A DNA stretch of 64,000 nt from Bradyrhizobium sp. DOA9 (GCF_000617845.2 NZ_DF820425.1:6330741-6394740), one strand, 5' to 3'; positions 16,077 through 24,275 are shown, counted from the stretch's first letter. A program made the numbers and translations. Notes: generated from the sequence alone by a model not told the origin.

Positions 16077-17597
16077 ATGCCTATCCTGTTTCCGACGTCG
16101 CGCTCGCGCAGCCGAACCAGCGCGGACCAGACCGCCGCCGGCCATGCGGTCATCATCGCCGGCGCCGGCCCGACCGGCCTGATGCTGGCCGCAGAGCTCG
16201 CGCTGGCGCAAGTCGACGTCGCCATCGTTGAGCGGCGCGCCGACCAGACGATCGCCGAGACCCGCGCCGGCGGCCTGCACGCGCGCACAATAGAGCTGTT
16301 CGACCAGCGCGGCGTCGCCGATCGCTTCCTGCGCGAAGGCGAGATCCTCCAGCTCGCCGGCTTCGCCTGGACCAGGCTCGACATCAGCGATCTCCCCACG
16401 CGGCACCCTTACGGACTGAAGCTGCGGCAGACCCGCATCGAGCGCATCCTGGCCGATTGGGTCGAGCAACTCGCGGTGCCGATCTATCGCAGCCGCGAGG
16501 TGACGGGCTTTGCCGAGGACGCGAGCGGCGTCGAGATCACGCTGTCCGGCGGGATGCGCTTGCGTGCGCTTTATCTCGTCGGCTGCGACGGCGGCCGCAG
16601 CCTGGTGCGCAAGCGCGCCGGCATCGACTTCCCCGGCTCCGAACCCACGCTCAGCAACCTCATGGCCGAGGTCGAGATGCGCGAGACGCCGGAGTTCGGC
16701 CTGCGTCACGACGCGCTCGGCTTCCACGGCCTCAGCAGGACCGAGAACGGCCGGGTGCTGGTCGTGCTGACTGAGGCCAATCTTGCGCACGACGGCGAGC
16801 CGTCTTTGAGCGATCTCAGCGCGGCGCTCGAAACCGTGTATGGCACCGATTTCGGCGTCAACAATCCCGCCTGGATCTCCCGCTTCACCGACGCGGCGCG
16901 GCAGGCCGCAACCTATCGCAGGGGTCGCGTGCTGCTCGCCGGCGATGCCGCGCACATTCATCATTCCGTCGGCGGCCAGGGTCTCAACCTCGGTGTGCAG
17001 GACGCGGTCAATCTCGGCTGGAAGCTGGCGCAGGTGGTGAATGGCATCGCGCCCGAGAGCCTGCTCGACACCTATCACGGCGAGCGCCACCCCGTGGCCG
17101 CGCGCGTGCTGAAGACCACCATGGCGCAGATCGCCCTGCTCCGCCGCGGCGATGACGGTCGCAAGGCCGCGCGCGAGGTGATCGCCGAGCTGCTCGCCAT
17201 GGACGAGCCGCGCCGGCGCCTCGGCGCGATGATGAGCGGGCTCGACATCGCTTACGATCTCGGCGAAGGCCACGCGCTGCTCGGCCGCCGCATGCCCGAT
17301 CTCGATCTCGTGGTTGACCGACGACCGCTGCGCTTGTTCACGCTGCTGCACGGCGCGCACGGCGTGCTGCTCAATTTCGGCAAGCCGGGCGGCCTCGACA
17401 TCACGCCGTGGGCGAAACGCCTCGCGATCGTCGATGCCGACTACGAGGGCCCGTGGCTGCTTCCGGCGATCGGCGCGGTCGCGGCGCCGCGCGCGGTGCT
17501 GGTGCGGCCTGATGGCCATGTGGCCTGGGCGGGCGACGAGAGCAGCTGCGGACTTGCGGAGGCGCTGACGCGGTGGTTCGGGCCGGGTGGTGCGTAA
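16077..17597 (+). CDS. FAD-dependent aromatic monooxygenase (group A, PheA/TfdB/RdmE-like)
   Basis: 506 residues from ATG 16077 with GAGGGG upstream. The FAD dinucleotide motif is IIAGAGPTGLMLAAELA. The DG motif appears in YLVGCDGGRSLVRKRAG, and the GD motif in VLLAGDAAHIHHSVGGQGLN. The C-terminal 120 residues resemble the thioredoxin-like tail of phenol hydroxylases and rifampicin monooxygenase. It hydroxylates an aromatic ring with NAD(P)H. It stands alone between repeat elements in the accessory island with no pathway partner; detoxification of an aromatic compound or antibiotic is possible. Confidence 0.88.
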   Translation: MPILFPTSRSRSRTSADQTAAGHAVIIAGAGPTGLMLAAELALAQVDVAIVERRADQTIAETRAGGLHARTIELFDQRGVADRFLREGEILQLAGFAWTRLDISDLPTRHPYGLKLRQTRIERILADWVEQLAVPIYRSREVTGFAEDASGVEITLSGGMRLRALYLVGCDGGRSLVRKRAGIDFPGSEPTLSNLMAEVEMRETPEFGLRHDALGFHGLSRTENGRVLVVLTEANLAHDGEPSLSDLSAALETVYGTDFGVNNPAWISRFTDAARQAATYRRGRVLLAGDAAHIHHSVGGQGLNLGVQDAVNLGWKLAQVVNGIAPESLLDTYHGERHPVAARVLKTTMAQIALLRRGDDGRKAAREVIAELLAMDEPRRRLGAMMSGLDIAYDLGEGHALLGRRMPDLDLVVDRRPLRLFTLLHGAHGVLLNFGKPGGLDITPWAKRLAIVDADYEGPWLLPAIGAVAAPRAVLVRPDGHVAWAGDESSCGLAEALTRWFGPGGA

Positions 17598-17628
17598 GGC
17601 ACGAATGTCTCTGCGCCGCCAAAACAAA

Positions 17629-17655
17629 CAAGCCCGCGGTAGACCCGCGGGCTTG
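17629..17655 (+). terminator. Terminator hairpin between convergent genes
   Basis: A perfect stem CAAGCCCGCGG/CCGCGGGCTTG with A- and T-rich flanks, after the monooxygenase gene and in front of the AHH gene end. It could serve both strands and abuts dispersed element copy 6. Confidence 0.7.
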
Positions 17656-17667
17656 TTCCGAACTCTT

Positions 17668-17712
17668 TCGATGATGCCATTCTGCCAGTGTTTTGCCCGA
17701 CGTGTCAAACGA
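17668..17712 (+). repeat. Dispersed intergenic element, copy 6
   Basis: A consensus copy (GTTTTGCCCGACGTGTCAAA) 13 bp after the hairpin at 17629-17655, between convergent genes. Confidence 0.9.
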
Positions 17713-17735
17713 CGGCTCTCGCTCCGCCACAAACG

Positions 17736-19346
17736 TCATTCGGGCGGAAGCAAAGGCCGTATCCAGCGCGAGAACCATTCCTCACTGTCACTGTGCGGAT
17801 TGACGGAGCCATCCACTCCAAAGATCGGTGGAGGAATGCGATAGCTCGGCTCGTCCGCAAACACGCCGATCGGCTTGCTCGGTTGCGGCGTCTGGCCGCG
17901 AGCCGCCGGGATAGTCCAATTGCCAAACCGATCGTCGAACGGGGTAGTCGGCAGATACGGGACTGGCGCAGTGCCCGTCGTGAACACGTTGCCCGCGTTC
18001 GTCTCATTCACACGGGCAAGACGCCGGATATCGTCGGGCGCGGCTGATGCGGTTGAACGCGAGGCTCCTGATTGAAGCGCTTGCGGCTGCTGAGTTGGTT
18101 CCTCAGAGGTCTTGTCCTGATGTTCGCGGTAGTCCAACATTGAGGGCGTTGCGATCGTCTTGGCATCTTCGTTCCTCCAAGGGCCCGCACTTAAGCCGCT
18201 GGTATAGCTGCTCGTCTGGTCGCGATTGAATGGATCATATGGGGGCGCTCCGGTGGAGAACACTCCTCCGCCGTCAGTCCCGGCAGTTGCCAACGTCGGT
18301 GCGCTAGCAGCTAGCCCAGCAACCCCCATCCGAGCCCAGACAGGCAAGAATTGTGGCGCCAACACCGCAGCCGCGGCAAGTCCTGCTCCCATGTAGAGGC
18401 CAGCCGGCGGCATAGCATCAGACGGAGCGCCAGGGTCCAATATCAGGGAGCGTTCGGAGAGTGGATTTGGCCAACCAGTTGCTGGATCAGCCTTGAGCAC
18501 CAAAGGATCCTCGGCAACCGCAGTAGTAGGAGGTAGTTGTCCAAAGCCTTGAGGATTGGTCGCCGGAAATCCCGGCAAGCCGTATCTGATAAGCGGATTG
18601 CTAGGGATAAATCCTTCCGGTTCGTTCAATTCCTCAAGCGAAGGAGGAATAAAGCCTGGCAAACGAGTATTGACGAAGGGCGGCACGAGGCCCGGAAGAC
18701 CGGGGACAGGTCCGACGTTGGTAAATTGCAGCGAGATTGGAGAACCTTTTGGCAAACGCTTTAAGATTTCGATCCTCTCTGCCATGCTGAGGGCGCTGGT
18801 CGGCGACAGAAGCGGAAAATCCAAGGCCGCGTCCGGCTGACCAGCCGCGAGGTATTGGTCGACTGTCTCCTGCAACTCCTGGATCTGCGTCTGATTATCG
18901 GCAGCATATTTTCTCCAGTTTTTGAACCATTGCTTGTTCACCGCATTTGCGTTTTCGGGCGTCATCCCCGTAGGGGTGTTGGCAAAAAGATGACCGCTCG
19001 CCAGCGCGTACTTGGCGGCCGCCACAAGTCCGTTCACGTCCGAAACCAGCTCATCGAGCTCACGCGGGTCACCGGCGAGAGCCGCCGCGTACCTCGGAGA
19101 TTTCTCCACCTCCGTTAGATAGTCGCTGAACCCCTGGTGATACTCCCCCAGATGACCACCAGTATGGGGGCTCGCGCTCAGATCGGTTGCGACCGATTGT
19201 TGCGAGGGCAAATTCATGCGATTTCGAATTGCGTCAATTTCGAACCGCCCACGTAAGAAACGGACAACCGGATGGTCGGCGAGATGCTGAAGTAGAATGT
19301 GGTGATTATGGAACATGAAATTGCGGCTCCCGCCGCGCGCAAGCAT
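17736..19346 (-). CDS. AHH-type HNH nuclease effector with shared C-terminal module
   Basis: 536 residues from ATG 19346, chosen because CAGGAG lies 9 bp upstream; a longer reading from TTG 19571 lacks a ribosome site. Residues 11-80 match the AHH family of HNH/Endo VII nucleases, a known polymorphic-toxin domain: NHHILLQHLADHP, FEIDAIRNRMNLP and HTGGHLGEYH. A helical part and a proline/glycine-rich middle follow, with a possible membrane segment (GLAAAAVLAPQFLPVWARM). The last 100 residues (PDDIRRLAR, FDDRFGNW, final EEWFSRW) align with the M23 effectors nearby. In classical toxins the AHH domain is at the C-terminus; here it is at the N-terminus. An Imm11-like gene lies upstream. Confidence 0.8.
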   Translation of the reverse strand: MLARGGSRNFMFHNHHILLQHLADHPVVRFLRGRFEIDAIRNRMNLPSQQSVATDLSASPHTGGHLGEYHQGFSDYLTEVEKSPRYAAALAGDPRELDELVSDVNGLVAAAKYALASGHLFANTPTGMTPENANAVNKQWFKNWRKYAADNQTQIQELQETVDQYLAAGQPDAALDFPLLSPTSALSMAERIEILKRLPKGSPISLQFTNVGPVPGLPGLVPPFVNTRLPGFIPPSLEELNEPEGFIPSNPLIRYGLPGFPATNPQGFGQLPPTTAVAEDPLVLKADPATGWPNPLSERSLILDPGAPSDAMPPAGLYMGAGLAAAAVLAPQFLPVWARMGVAGLAASAPTLATAGTDGGGVFSTGAPPYDPFNRDQTSSYTSGLSAGPWRNEDAKTIATPSMLDYREHQDKTSEEPTQQPQALQSGASRSTASAAPDDIRRLARVNETNAGNVFTTGTAPVPYLPTTPFDDRFGNWTIPAARGQTPQPSKPIGVFADEPSYRIPPPIFGVDGSVNPHSDSEEWFSRWIRPLLPPE

Positions 19347-19662
19347 CCGAGCTGCTCCTGAATTGCAGCCGGCGCTTCTGTTTGAATGTTGGTTGGAGGG
19401 CCAGCGAGGAACGCCGGCCTCTGGATTTGCGGTCGTATAGGTGGAGGCGGGGCCCGGAATCGTGTCGCAGGAAGCTGCCGCCGCCGTCCGGGTCGGCTGA
19501 AGAGTTCGGGACAGCGGAGGTTTGGCTACATCACGAAGATCGTGAGAATCCCCCGCGCCGACAATGTGCAAGCATCTTCAACGCGGACGATTTCGCGTGC
19601 GTCGATAGATCATCGACCCTCGTGAGAGTTTCGACGTAGCTCAGTGCAAGAAGGCGTCAGGA
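19347..19662. other. 316-bp stretch between AHH and Imm11-like genes
   Basis: No start with a ribosome site and no family motif was found. A frame open on the minus strand from 19571 reads as proline/threonine-rich sequence and may be a decayed 5' part of the AHH gene. Confidence 0.4.
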
Positions 19663-20286
19663 TTAAGCCCAGTTGCTATAGGCATCTCCAAATCTCAGGC
19701 CTTTCAGGCCGGCAACCTTACAGGCGTCCTTCATTGCTTGATCACAAATAACCTGGTTCAAAAAGCGGGCTCGGAAGACATGAGCCGCACCGATAACCTC
19801 TTCGCGAAAAACGTAACTTGAATCCGGAGTCATGAGTCTGTACCGCCTGAAATCAGTCCCATCGTCCAAGACTTCGAAATTCGACTTCTCCTCGTCGATG
19901 ACATCGAGCTCACGGACGATATCGCAAAGCCAATATACCGGCGCTTCCCCCCTCAGCGACCGTGTTTCGCATCTCAGAAAAGCGACCCCCTCTCTGTCCA
20001 CCGTCTCGAGAACGTTCTTCATCCGATGGGACACGAGCCAAAAGTCGTGAAATGGCTCCCAGTCGGCCGGCGGCCGCCCGAAAGATCTGGCAATCAGCAG
20101 CCGAGGCGTTTCCAGGAGCGGAGGAAAGCTTCGCTTGCCTCGTGGTGAATACAGCACGGGGCCGACGCCCAATGCGTCGAAATTTTCCATATTCCAACCG
20201 GCCGACGTGCTAATCCTAAAATCCTGTCCGACCTTATAGAGCTTCGACGCCTTTTTCTTTCGCCCTCCAATACCTGACACGGGCAT
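19663..20286 (-). CDS. Imm11-like (DUF1629) immunity family protein
   Basis: 207 residues from ATG 20286 with GGGAG upstream. It resembles the Imm11/DUF1629 family, whose members are immunity proteins in polymorphic toxin systems. The typical features are a middle segment YWLCDIVRELDVIDEEKS and the C-terminal MKDACKVAGLKGLRF motif. It is predicted cytosolic, as needed against a nuclease. It lies directly upstream of the AHH nuclease gene on the same strand. Immunity genes usually follow their toxin, so pairing with the AHH protein is plausible but not proven. Confidence 0.75.
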   Translation of the reverse strand: MPVSGIGGRKKKASKLYKVGQDFRISTSAGWNMENFDALGVGPVLYSPRGKRSFPPLLETPRLLIARSFGRPPADWEPFHDFWLVSHRMKNVLETVDREGVAFLRCETRSLRGEAPVYWLCDIVRELDVIDEEKSNFEVLDDGTDFRRYRLMTPDSSYVFREEVIGAAHVFRARFLNQVICDQAMKDACKVAGLKGLRFGDAYSNWA

Positions 20287-20443
20287 CGTTTGTTGCTCCC
20301 TTCGCCTATCTCTCAGCCGACCGCGCTCTTCAGAGGTTTGAATTTCTTAAACCGATTTCTTCGCGCCATGGATTGCAGGTGGAGCAAGGCTTTCCGCGCA
20401 AAATAAAGCCCGCGGCGTTCCGCGGGCTTCGTTCGGCACTTTT

Positions 20444-20488
20444 TCAATGATGCCATTCTGCCAGTGTTTTGCCCGACGTGTCAAACGA
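20444..20488 (+). repeat. Dispersed intergenic element, copy 7
   Basis: A near-consensus copy (TCAATGATG at the start) after a perfect stem at 20407-20428. It lies between two co-directional genes. Confidence 0.9.
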
Positions 20489-20539
20489 TCGCCCTCGAAC
20501 AGCTTCCGCACAACGCCGAAATCCGCTGAGGATGCCCAC

Positions 20540-21316
20540 TTACGTGGAATCATCCGTACAATAAAATACCGGCAGATCTCCGAAGACGTCAGAGTTCTTG
20601 TAGCGCACCGCGATCCGCTCGCTCGCACTTGCTCCGATCGTATCACCGTCCTTCACCACGTTTCCGTGCTCGATCAGATACGCGGAAAGTCCTTTCACCT
20701 TCTCGAACAACGCCGGAAGCGCGAGCTTACCTGTCACGAATTCGATCTCACGGCCGACAAAGGCGGACAAGCCCATCGTGATCGCTCCGATCTTTGCACC
20801 TGACCGGAACGGAAGAATGTCGACCCATAGCCTGAAGGGATAGTCCGGATATGGTGCGAGCGACCACCGCGACGTTTCGAGCCATAGATCGGCAGCCCGC
20901 GCTACCCGCCCCGCCCACACCACGCCGCAACATTCCGGCACGGAGGCAATCAACGCACCGATGACCGCAGTCGTCAGGCGGGCGGCAACCAGCGGCTGCT
21001 CACTTTTTCCGAGCAGCGAGACGATGATGTGGCCTTGATGGTCCGTTGCCACGGACTCGCTTTCCGGCCAGGTTCGCGCAGCGCGTGCCCAAAGCCCCGG
21101 ATCCTGCGGAATGGGCGCCGGCATCGACATCACCGCAACAAACTCGTTGCCACAGCGGATGAGCGGCGAATTCGCTCGAGCCGGTTGCGGCTCGTCATCG
21201 TCCGGCGCCTCTGCTGCCAATTCCGGATGGCGGGCGTGAAGAACTTTGGCGACTGCTGAAATGTCGGGCGTCACCGGTCTGCTCAACAGGACAAAAGAGA
21301 GAAGCGAGCTACTCAT
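20540..21316 (-). CDS. DUF4261-like protein
   Basis: 258 residues from ATG 21316 (GGGG upstream). The N-terminus reads SSLLSFVLLSRP and the C-terminal half contains PFRLWVDILPFRSGAKIGAI and TMGLSAFVGREIEF, which resemble the DUF4261 family. No catalytic motif is evident. It is on the same strand as the Imm11-like and AHH genes but separated from them by a repeat element. An immunity-like or effector-accessory role is suggested only by location. Confidence 0.65.
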   Translation of the reverse strand: MSSSLLSFVLLSRPVTPDISAVAKVLHARHPELAAEAPDDDEPQPARANSPLIRCGNEFVAVMSMPAPIPQDPGLWARAARTWPESESVATDHQGHIIVSLLGKSEQPLVAARLTTAVIGALIASVPECCGVVWAGRVARAADLWLETSRWSLAPYPDYPFRLWVDILPFRSGAKIGAITMGLSAFVGREIEFVTGKLALPALFEKVKGLSAYLIEHGNVVKDGDTIGASASERIAVRYKNSDVFGDLPVFYCTDDST

Positions 21317-21646
21317 CAACGACCCCGCAGAAATTCCAATGTGAGTCGACTTCGGCCGTTCGCCCAAAGGTTGAAACGGAAAGCCTCATTAGAACAAATG
21401 GGGAACAATGTCAATCGGCGTTTTCGCTCACCCAGGATGGGCGCAACATGACTATGCCCGAACTCTGAGGCGGACCGGCAGTGAAGCCGCATTGCAAGGG
21501 CGGCTTCGGCAATAGCTCCCGCCGAAAAACGGACTCAAGCAACATGTCAACGAATACCGCGCCGTCGCTAGAGCCGCCGCGATGTTTGCCAACACCCGGG
21601 GCAGCCCCCTCCAGGAACCACCCGCCCCCACGCGCATTCCCTCGCC

Positions 21647-21850
21647 ATGCACCAATCAACCGACGATCCCCTGCTCACGCGCGCCGATGCCGCCCTCTGC
21701 GAGGCCGGAGAGCTTCGCCTCGCCTTGGCTCGTCAGCGCGCGATCGCCCAGGCGATCTGCGCCAACGCCGCCCAAACCCGCACGCTGCAATCAGGCCTCT
21801 CGCCGGCCGTTGCGATCGCGCTGACGGTCACCGCTGCTCGTTCGGCGTAG
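21647..21850 (+). CDS. Small hypothetical protein
   Basis: 67 residues from ATG 21647, alanine- and leucine-rich with a predicted helix (EAGELRLALARQRAIAQAI) and no signal peptide. No clear ribosome site is seen. Its 3' end overlaps the convergent gene at 21828 by 23 bp. Family not recognised. Confidence 0.45.
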   Translation: MHQSTDDPLLTRADAALCEAGELRLALARQRAIAQAICANAAQTRTLQSGLSPAVAIALTVTAARSA

Positions 21851-22001
21851 CGTCGCCTTCGGCCGGGAAAGGCTCCTGCGTCTTGCGTCCCAGAAACGTA
21901 TCGGGTGGCGGTTGCTGCAACAGCTCGCGGCATTCGCGCGCGATCTGGCGCATGTATTCAGCCTGCTCGTGGTCGGCAGGCAACGGCCGATAGACGGGCA
22001 T
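21828..22001 (-). CDS. Small hypothetical protein
   Basis: 57 residues from ATG 22001 with AAGGAG upstream. Features are MPVYRPLPADHEQAEYMRQI and a proline-rich tail. Probably a short cytosolic protein. The family is not recognised, but the ribosome site and composition support a real gene. Confidence 0.6.
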   Translation of the reverse strand: MPVYRPLPADHEQAEYMRQIARECRELLQQPPPDTFLGRKTQEPFPAEGDATPNEQR

Positions 22002-22331
22002 CGCGGTGCTCCTTCGCTTTGCAGGCGGGAGCACTCTCGGTCTCTCAGCCACCGACGCCTACGGACAATGCCTTGGCCGGTGATGGAACATCAACTACCA
22101 CAGTTTGGCTTGGTTCAATATTAAACTTAGGATTCTCGCGGCGCAAAATGAGTAAGCCACTCAACATGCTCAAACTTCGCACCCGAAAATAAATCCGCGC
22201 ACCCTATCAAATGATGTGACGCGGCGCCGCCGGAAGCGTAGGGTTGATCATCACCGCAAGGCCCCGAGGCATCGATCGGTGATGAGAGTGCCGATTGTGC
22301 TCCCGCCCGACTCCAATAGCGGAGCAGCGCC
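22002..22331. other. 330-bp intergenic stretch
   Basis: Lower GC around 22090-22200 and no supported gene. It probably holds promoters for the divergent small genes on either side. Confidence 0.5.
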
Positions 22332-22532
22332 ATGCTGAAGCGGCGTCGTTTCAAACAGACCAGTACGCTCAACGAAAGACTTGCGGACGAGGCCGCGCGC
22401 TGCCGCGAACAGGCGCGCACGCTGGCGCCCGGCCGCCGCCGCGACATGCTGCTGCGCCAGGCGCGGCAGGACGAGACCGCCATGCAGATCGACGCCTGGC
22501 TGCGCTCACCCGGCCTGAGGGCGCCGACATGA
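22332..22532 (+). CDS. Small helical hypothetical protein
   Basis: 66 residues, basic and helical (LADEAARCREQARTLAPG, then RRRDMLLRQARQDETAMQ). The pattern matches short alphaproteobacterial proteins of unknown role that carry an E-A-A-R-C-R-E helix. Its stop overlaps the next start (ATGA), so both form a two-gene operon. Confidence 0.65.
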   Translation: MLKRRRFKQTSTLNERLADEAARCREQARTLAPGRRRDMLLRQARQDETAMQIDAWLRSPGLRAPT

Positions 22533-22753
22533 TGCAATATCGCGCTTACCTCGTCGGCGAGAACGGCGTCTTCCGCTCCGCCGAAGCCTTCGAAGCCCCG
22601 TCCGATTCGTCCGCGCTGGATTTTGCCAAACGCTTCACGCGGCTCGGCAAGGTCGAGGTCTGGCAGCTCAGCCGGAAGATCGCGGTGCTGGACTCCGAGC
22701 AGTTCTACCCGCCCCCGCCCGCGCCGTCCCGGCCGACGCTCACGCGTCAATGA
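22529..22753 (+). CDS. Small hypothetical protein
   Basis: 74 residues from ATG 22529, coupled by ATGA to the upstream gene. Contains YRAYLVGENGVFRSAEAFEA and a proline-rich tail. No signal peptide or known catalytic motif. Confidence 0.6.
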   Translation: MMQYRAYLVGENGVFRSAEAFEAPSDSSALDFAKRFTRLGKVEVWQLSRKIAVLDSEQFYPPPPAPSRPTLTRQ

Positions 22754-23014
22754 GCGCGTGACAGCGCGCGCCACCTGAGATCCTCGATCTGGAAGTTGAA
22801 CTTCACCTGCATCACCGGGCCGCCGGCATCGCGCACCTCGATCGCCAGCTCCCGCCGATCGCCGGTGGGCTTGGCCGCGAGCAACGCGTCGCGCGCGAGG
22901 TCGGCAACCGACTTGGCAGCTTCGGCCTGAACCGCACGCGCTGGATAATTCCAGGCCTTCCTCGTCCAGCGCCAGTCCCTTGTCGTCGCGAAGGTCGAAG
23001 TAATATCGGGGCAT
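22747..23014 (-). pseudogene. DUF6894-like small protein, frameshifted
   Basis: From ATG 23014 the frame reads MPRYYFDLRDDKGLALDEEG, the hallmark of the DUF6894 family. It then departs at about 22945; the remainder (QAEAAKSVADLARDALL and a final QIEDLRWRALSRAH) continues in the next frame. One extra base in GGAATTATCC explains it. Family members have about 80-95 residues, which fits the combined length. A sequencing error is possible. Confidence 0.7.
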
Positions 23015-23128
23015 GTCCGCATCCCTTTTTACCGTAATAGGCCGAGGCGCGGATGAAGGTTTCAAGGGCAGCGGAAAAATTCACCGGAATCAAACGGTTC
23101 CGGGAACAGGCTCGGGAGCCTGCGCCTT

Positions 23129-23389
23129 CTACTCCTCCGCAAGCTTGCGCTCGATATAGGCGTCCACCGTCTCGGCGAACGAGCGCTGCACGCCGACCGC
23201 GACATCGTGCTGGTCGAGTGCGTCGCGCTGCAGCACGCGCAGGCCGCGCCCGCGCATGCTTAACGGTGCCGTGTTCAGAAACTGGTCGATGGCGCCCTTG
23301 GCAAGCGGGATGGCCTTGGGATCGCCCCTGGCGATCAGGAGCCGCAGCAGGCTCTGGCATTCGGCCAAACCGGGCATGGCCTCGCTCAC
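23129..23389 (-). CDS. Hypothetical protein coupled to a small upstream gene
   Basis: 86 residues from GTG 23389, overlapping the stop of the 34-residue gene upstream (GTGA). Helical sequence (ECQSLLRLLIARGD, RSFAETVDAYIERKL) with no membrane segment. No known family recognised. Confidence 0.65.
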   Translation of the reverse strand: MSEAMPGLAECQSLLRLLIARGDPKAIPLAKGAIDQFLNTAPLSMRGRGLRVLQRDALDQHDVAVGVQRSFAETVDAYIERKLAEE

Positions 23390-23490
23390 CCTTGCCGCGA
23401 TTTCGGCTGCGGACGCTCACCCTTCTGGGTATGGGTGCCGAACAGCGCCAGCAGCAGCGCGACTTCTTCCTTCGAACCGATCTGGATCAT
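23386..23490 (-). CDS. 34-residue small protein, first gene of a coupled pair
   Basis: ATG 23488-23490 has GGAGAGA upstream. The product (MIQIGSKEEVALLLALFGTH start) is amphipathic with a basic tail. The stop overlaps the GTG of the next gene, supporting translation despite its size. An alternative is that both were once one gene split by a frame change. Confidence 0.5.
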   Translation of the reverse strand: MIQIGSKEEVALLLALFGTHTQKGERPQPKSRQG

Positions 23491-23662
23491 GATTGTCTCT
23501 CCGTTTCGCTTTCGTTGGTCGGCCACGGCGAGCGCCGAGTTCAGGACGATCTGGTTTCAGCACTGTTTCAGCCGTGTTTCGTCAAGCGGGATTGCCTTTT
23601 GAGGCTCCACTCCTTTTCGGGATGTTCTATAGTCCGTCGGCATCTAAATGATGGAGGGTCGA

Positions 23663-23926
23663 ATGCGACTCACTCTGCTTATCGGGGTCCTGCTGATGGG
23701 ACTTTCTTCAGCAGCAAACGCCCGCGATTATCCGTGGTGCGTCATGGGGGGCCAGGCTGGCCCTCCCGGGGAGTGCATGTACGAGACCAGAGAGCAGTGC
23801 CTGGCTTCGGCATCCGGACGGTGGACCAGCTATTGCGATATCAATCCGCGCGTGAGATTCCAGCAGCAGGCGCCGCACCCGACAGCGTGTGACCCCCGCA
23901 AGCGCCGATGCCCGCCGAAATCGTGA
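23663..23926 (+). CDS. Secreted DUF3551-like small cysteine-containing protein
   Basis: 87 residues from ATG 23663, with GGAGGG 4 bp upstream, preferred to the ATG at 23648. Signal peptide LTLLIGVLLMGLSSAANA, then DYPWCVMG, a REQCLASASG step and YCDINP. This matches DUF3551 proteins, numerous in Bradyrhizobium. They are exported, with two probable disulfides; function unknown. Confidence 0.75.
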   Translation: MRLTLLIGVLLMGLSSAANARDYPWCVMGGQAGPPGECMYETREQCLASASGRWTSYCDINPRVRFQQQAPHPTACDPRKRRCPPKS

Positions 23927-23959
23927 CTCGTTCAGCGCAAGGCACGCGCCCGGCGCGCG

Positions 23960-24150
23960 CTACTTGCCGCGCTTTTGCGTGACGCCGCGCAGCGCGATGT
24001 CGTGCTGCCAGGCGCACACCCGCACGGCGGCTTCGCTCCGGTTGAGCTCTGCGGCAATCTCGACGGGCCGGCGTCCGGCTTCGGCGAGGTTTTCAGCTGC
24101 TCATGCTGGTCCGCCGTCCACCTCTTCAGCAAGGGACAGCGTGATTGCAC
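23960..24150 (-). pseudogene. Myb/SANT-like small DNA-binding protein, frameshifted
   Basis: The start region reads KRWTADQHEQLK, the first helix of a SANT/Myb-like domain. The rest (LAEAGRRPVEIAAEL, then RSEAAVRVCAW) is in the next frame. The shift lies in an A-run (CTGAAAACC) near 24088, where one more A would restore the frame. A homopolymer error is possible. Confidence 0.6.
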
Positions 24151-24212
24151 GGTTGCAGCTAGCTCACCCGTGATTCAAGCACCGCGACAATCGGCCGAGA
24201 CGGACAAAAGTC

Positions 24213-24243
24213 AAGCCCGCGACGGATCGCTCCGCGCGGGCTT
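24213..24243 (-). terminator. Terminator after the 26-residue membrane protein gene
   Basis: Stem AAGCCCGCG...CGCGGGCTT followed on the minus strand by GACTTTTG. It closes the two-gene unit 24595 to 24276. Confidence 0.65.
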
Positions 24244-24275
24244 GTTTCGAGCGCAGGCTCGGGTGAGACCCTGCC

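Noticed and set aside
15945..17732. 595-residue reading on the minus strand opposite the FAD monooxygenase
   Set aside because: It is antisense to a gene with clear FAD motifs, has a His/Arg/Ala-rich composition typical of GC-rich shadow frames and no family features.
12945..20488. Repeated peptides such as TRRAKHWQNGIIE and FCPTCQT at many gene ends
   Set aside because: They are translations of the dispersed element, not a protein motif.
12945..20488. CRISPR array
   Set aside because: The repeats are hundreds to thousands of bases apart, without uniform spacers, and no cas gene is present.
22127..23065. 312-residue minus-strand reading
   Set aside because: Only its first 22 residues (DUF6894-like) are real; the rest crosses two small plus-strand genes in a wrong frame.
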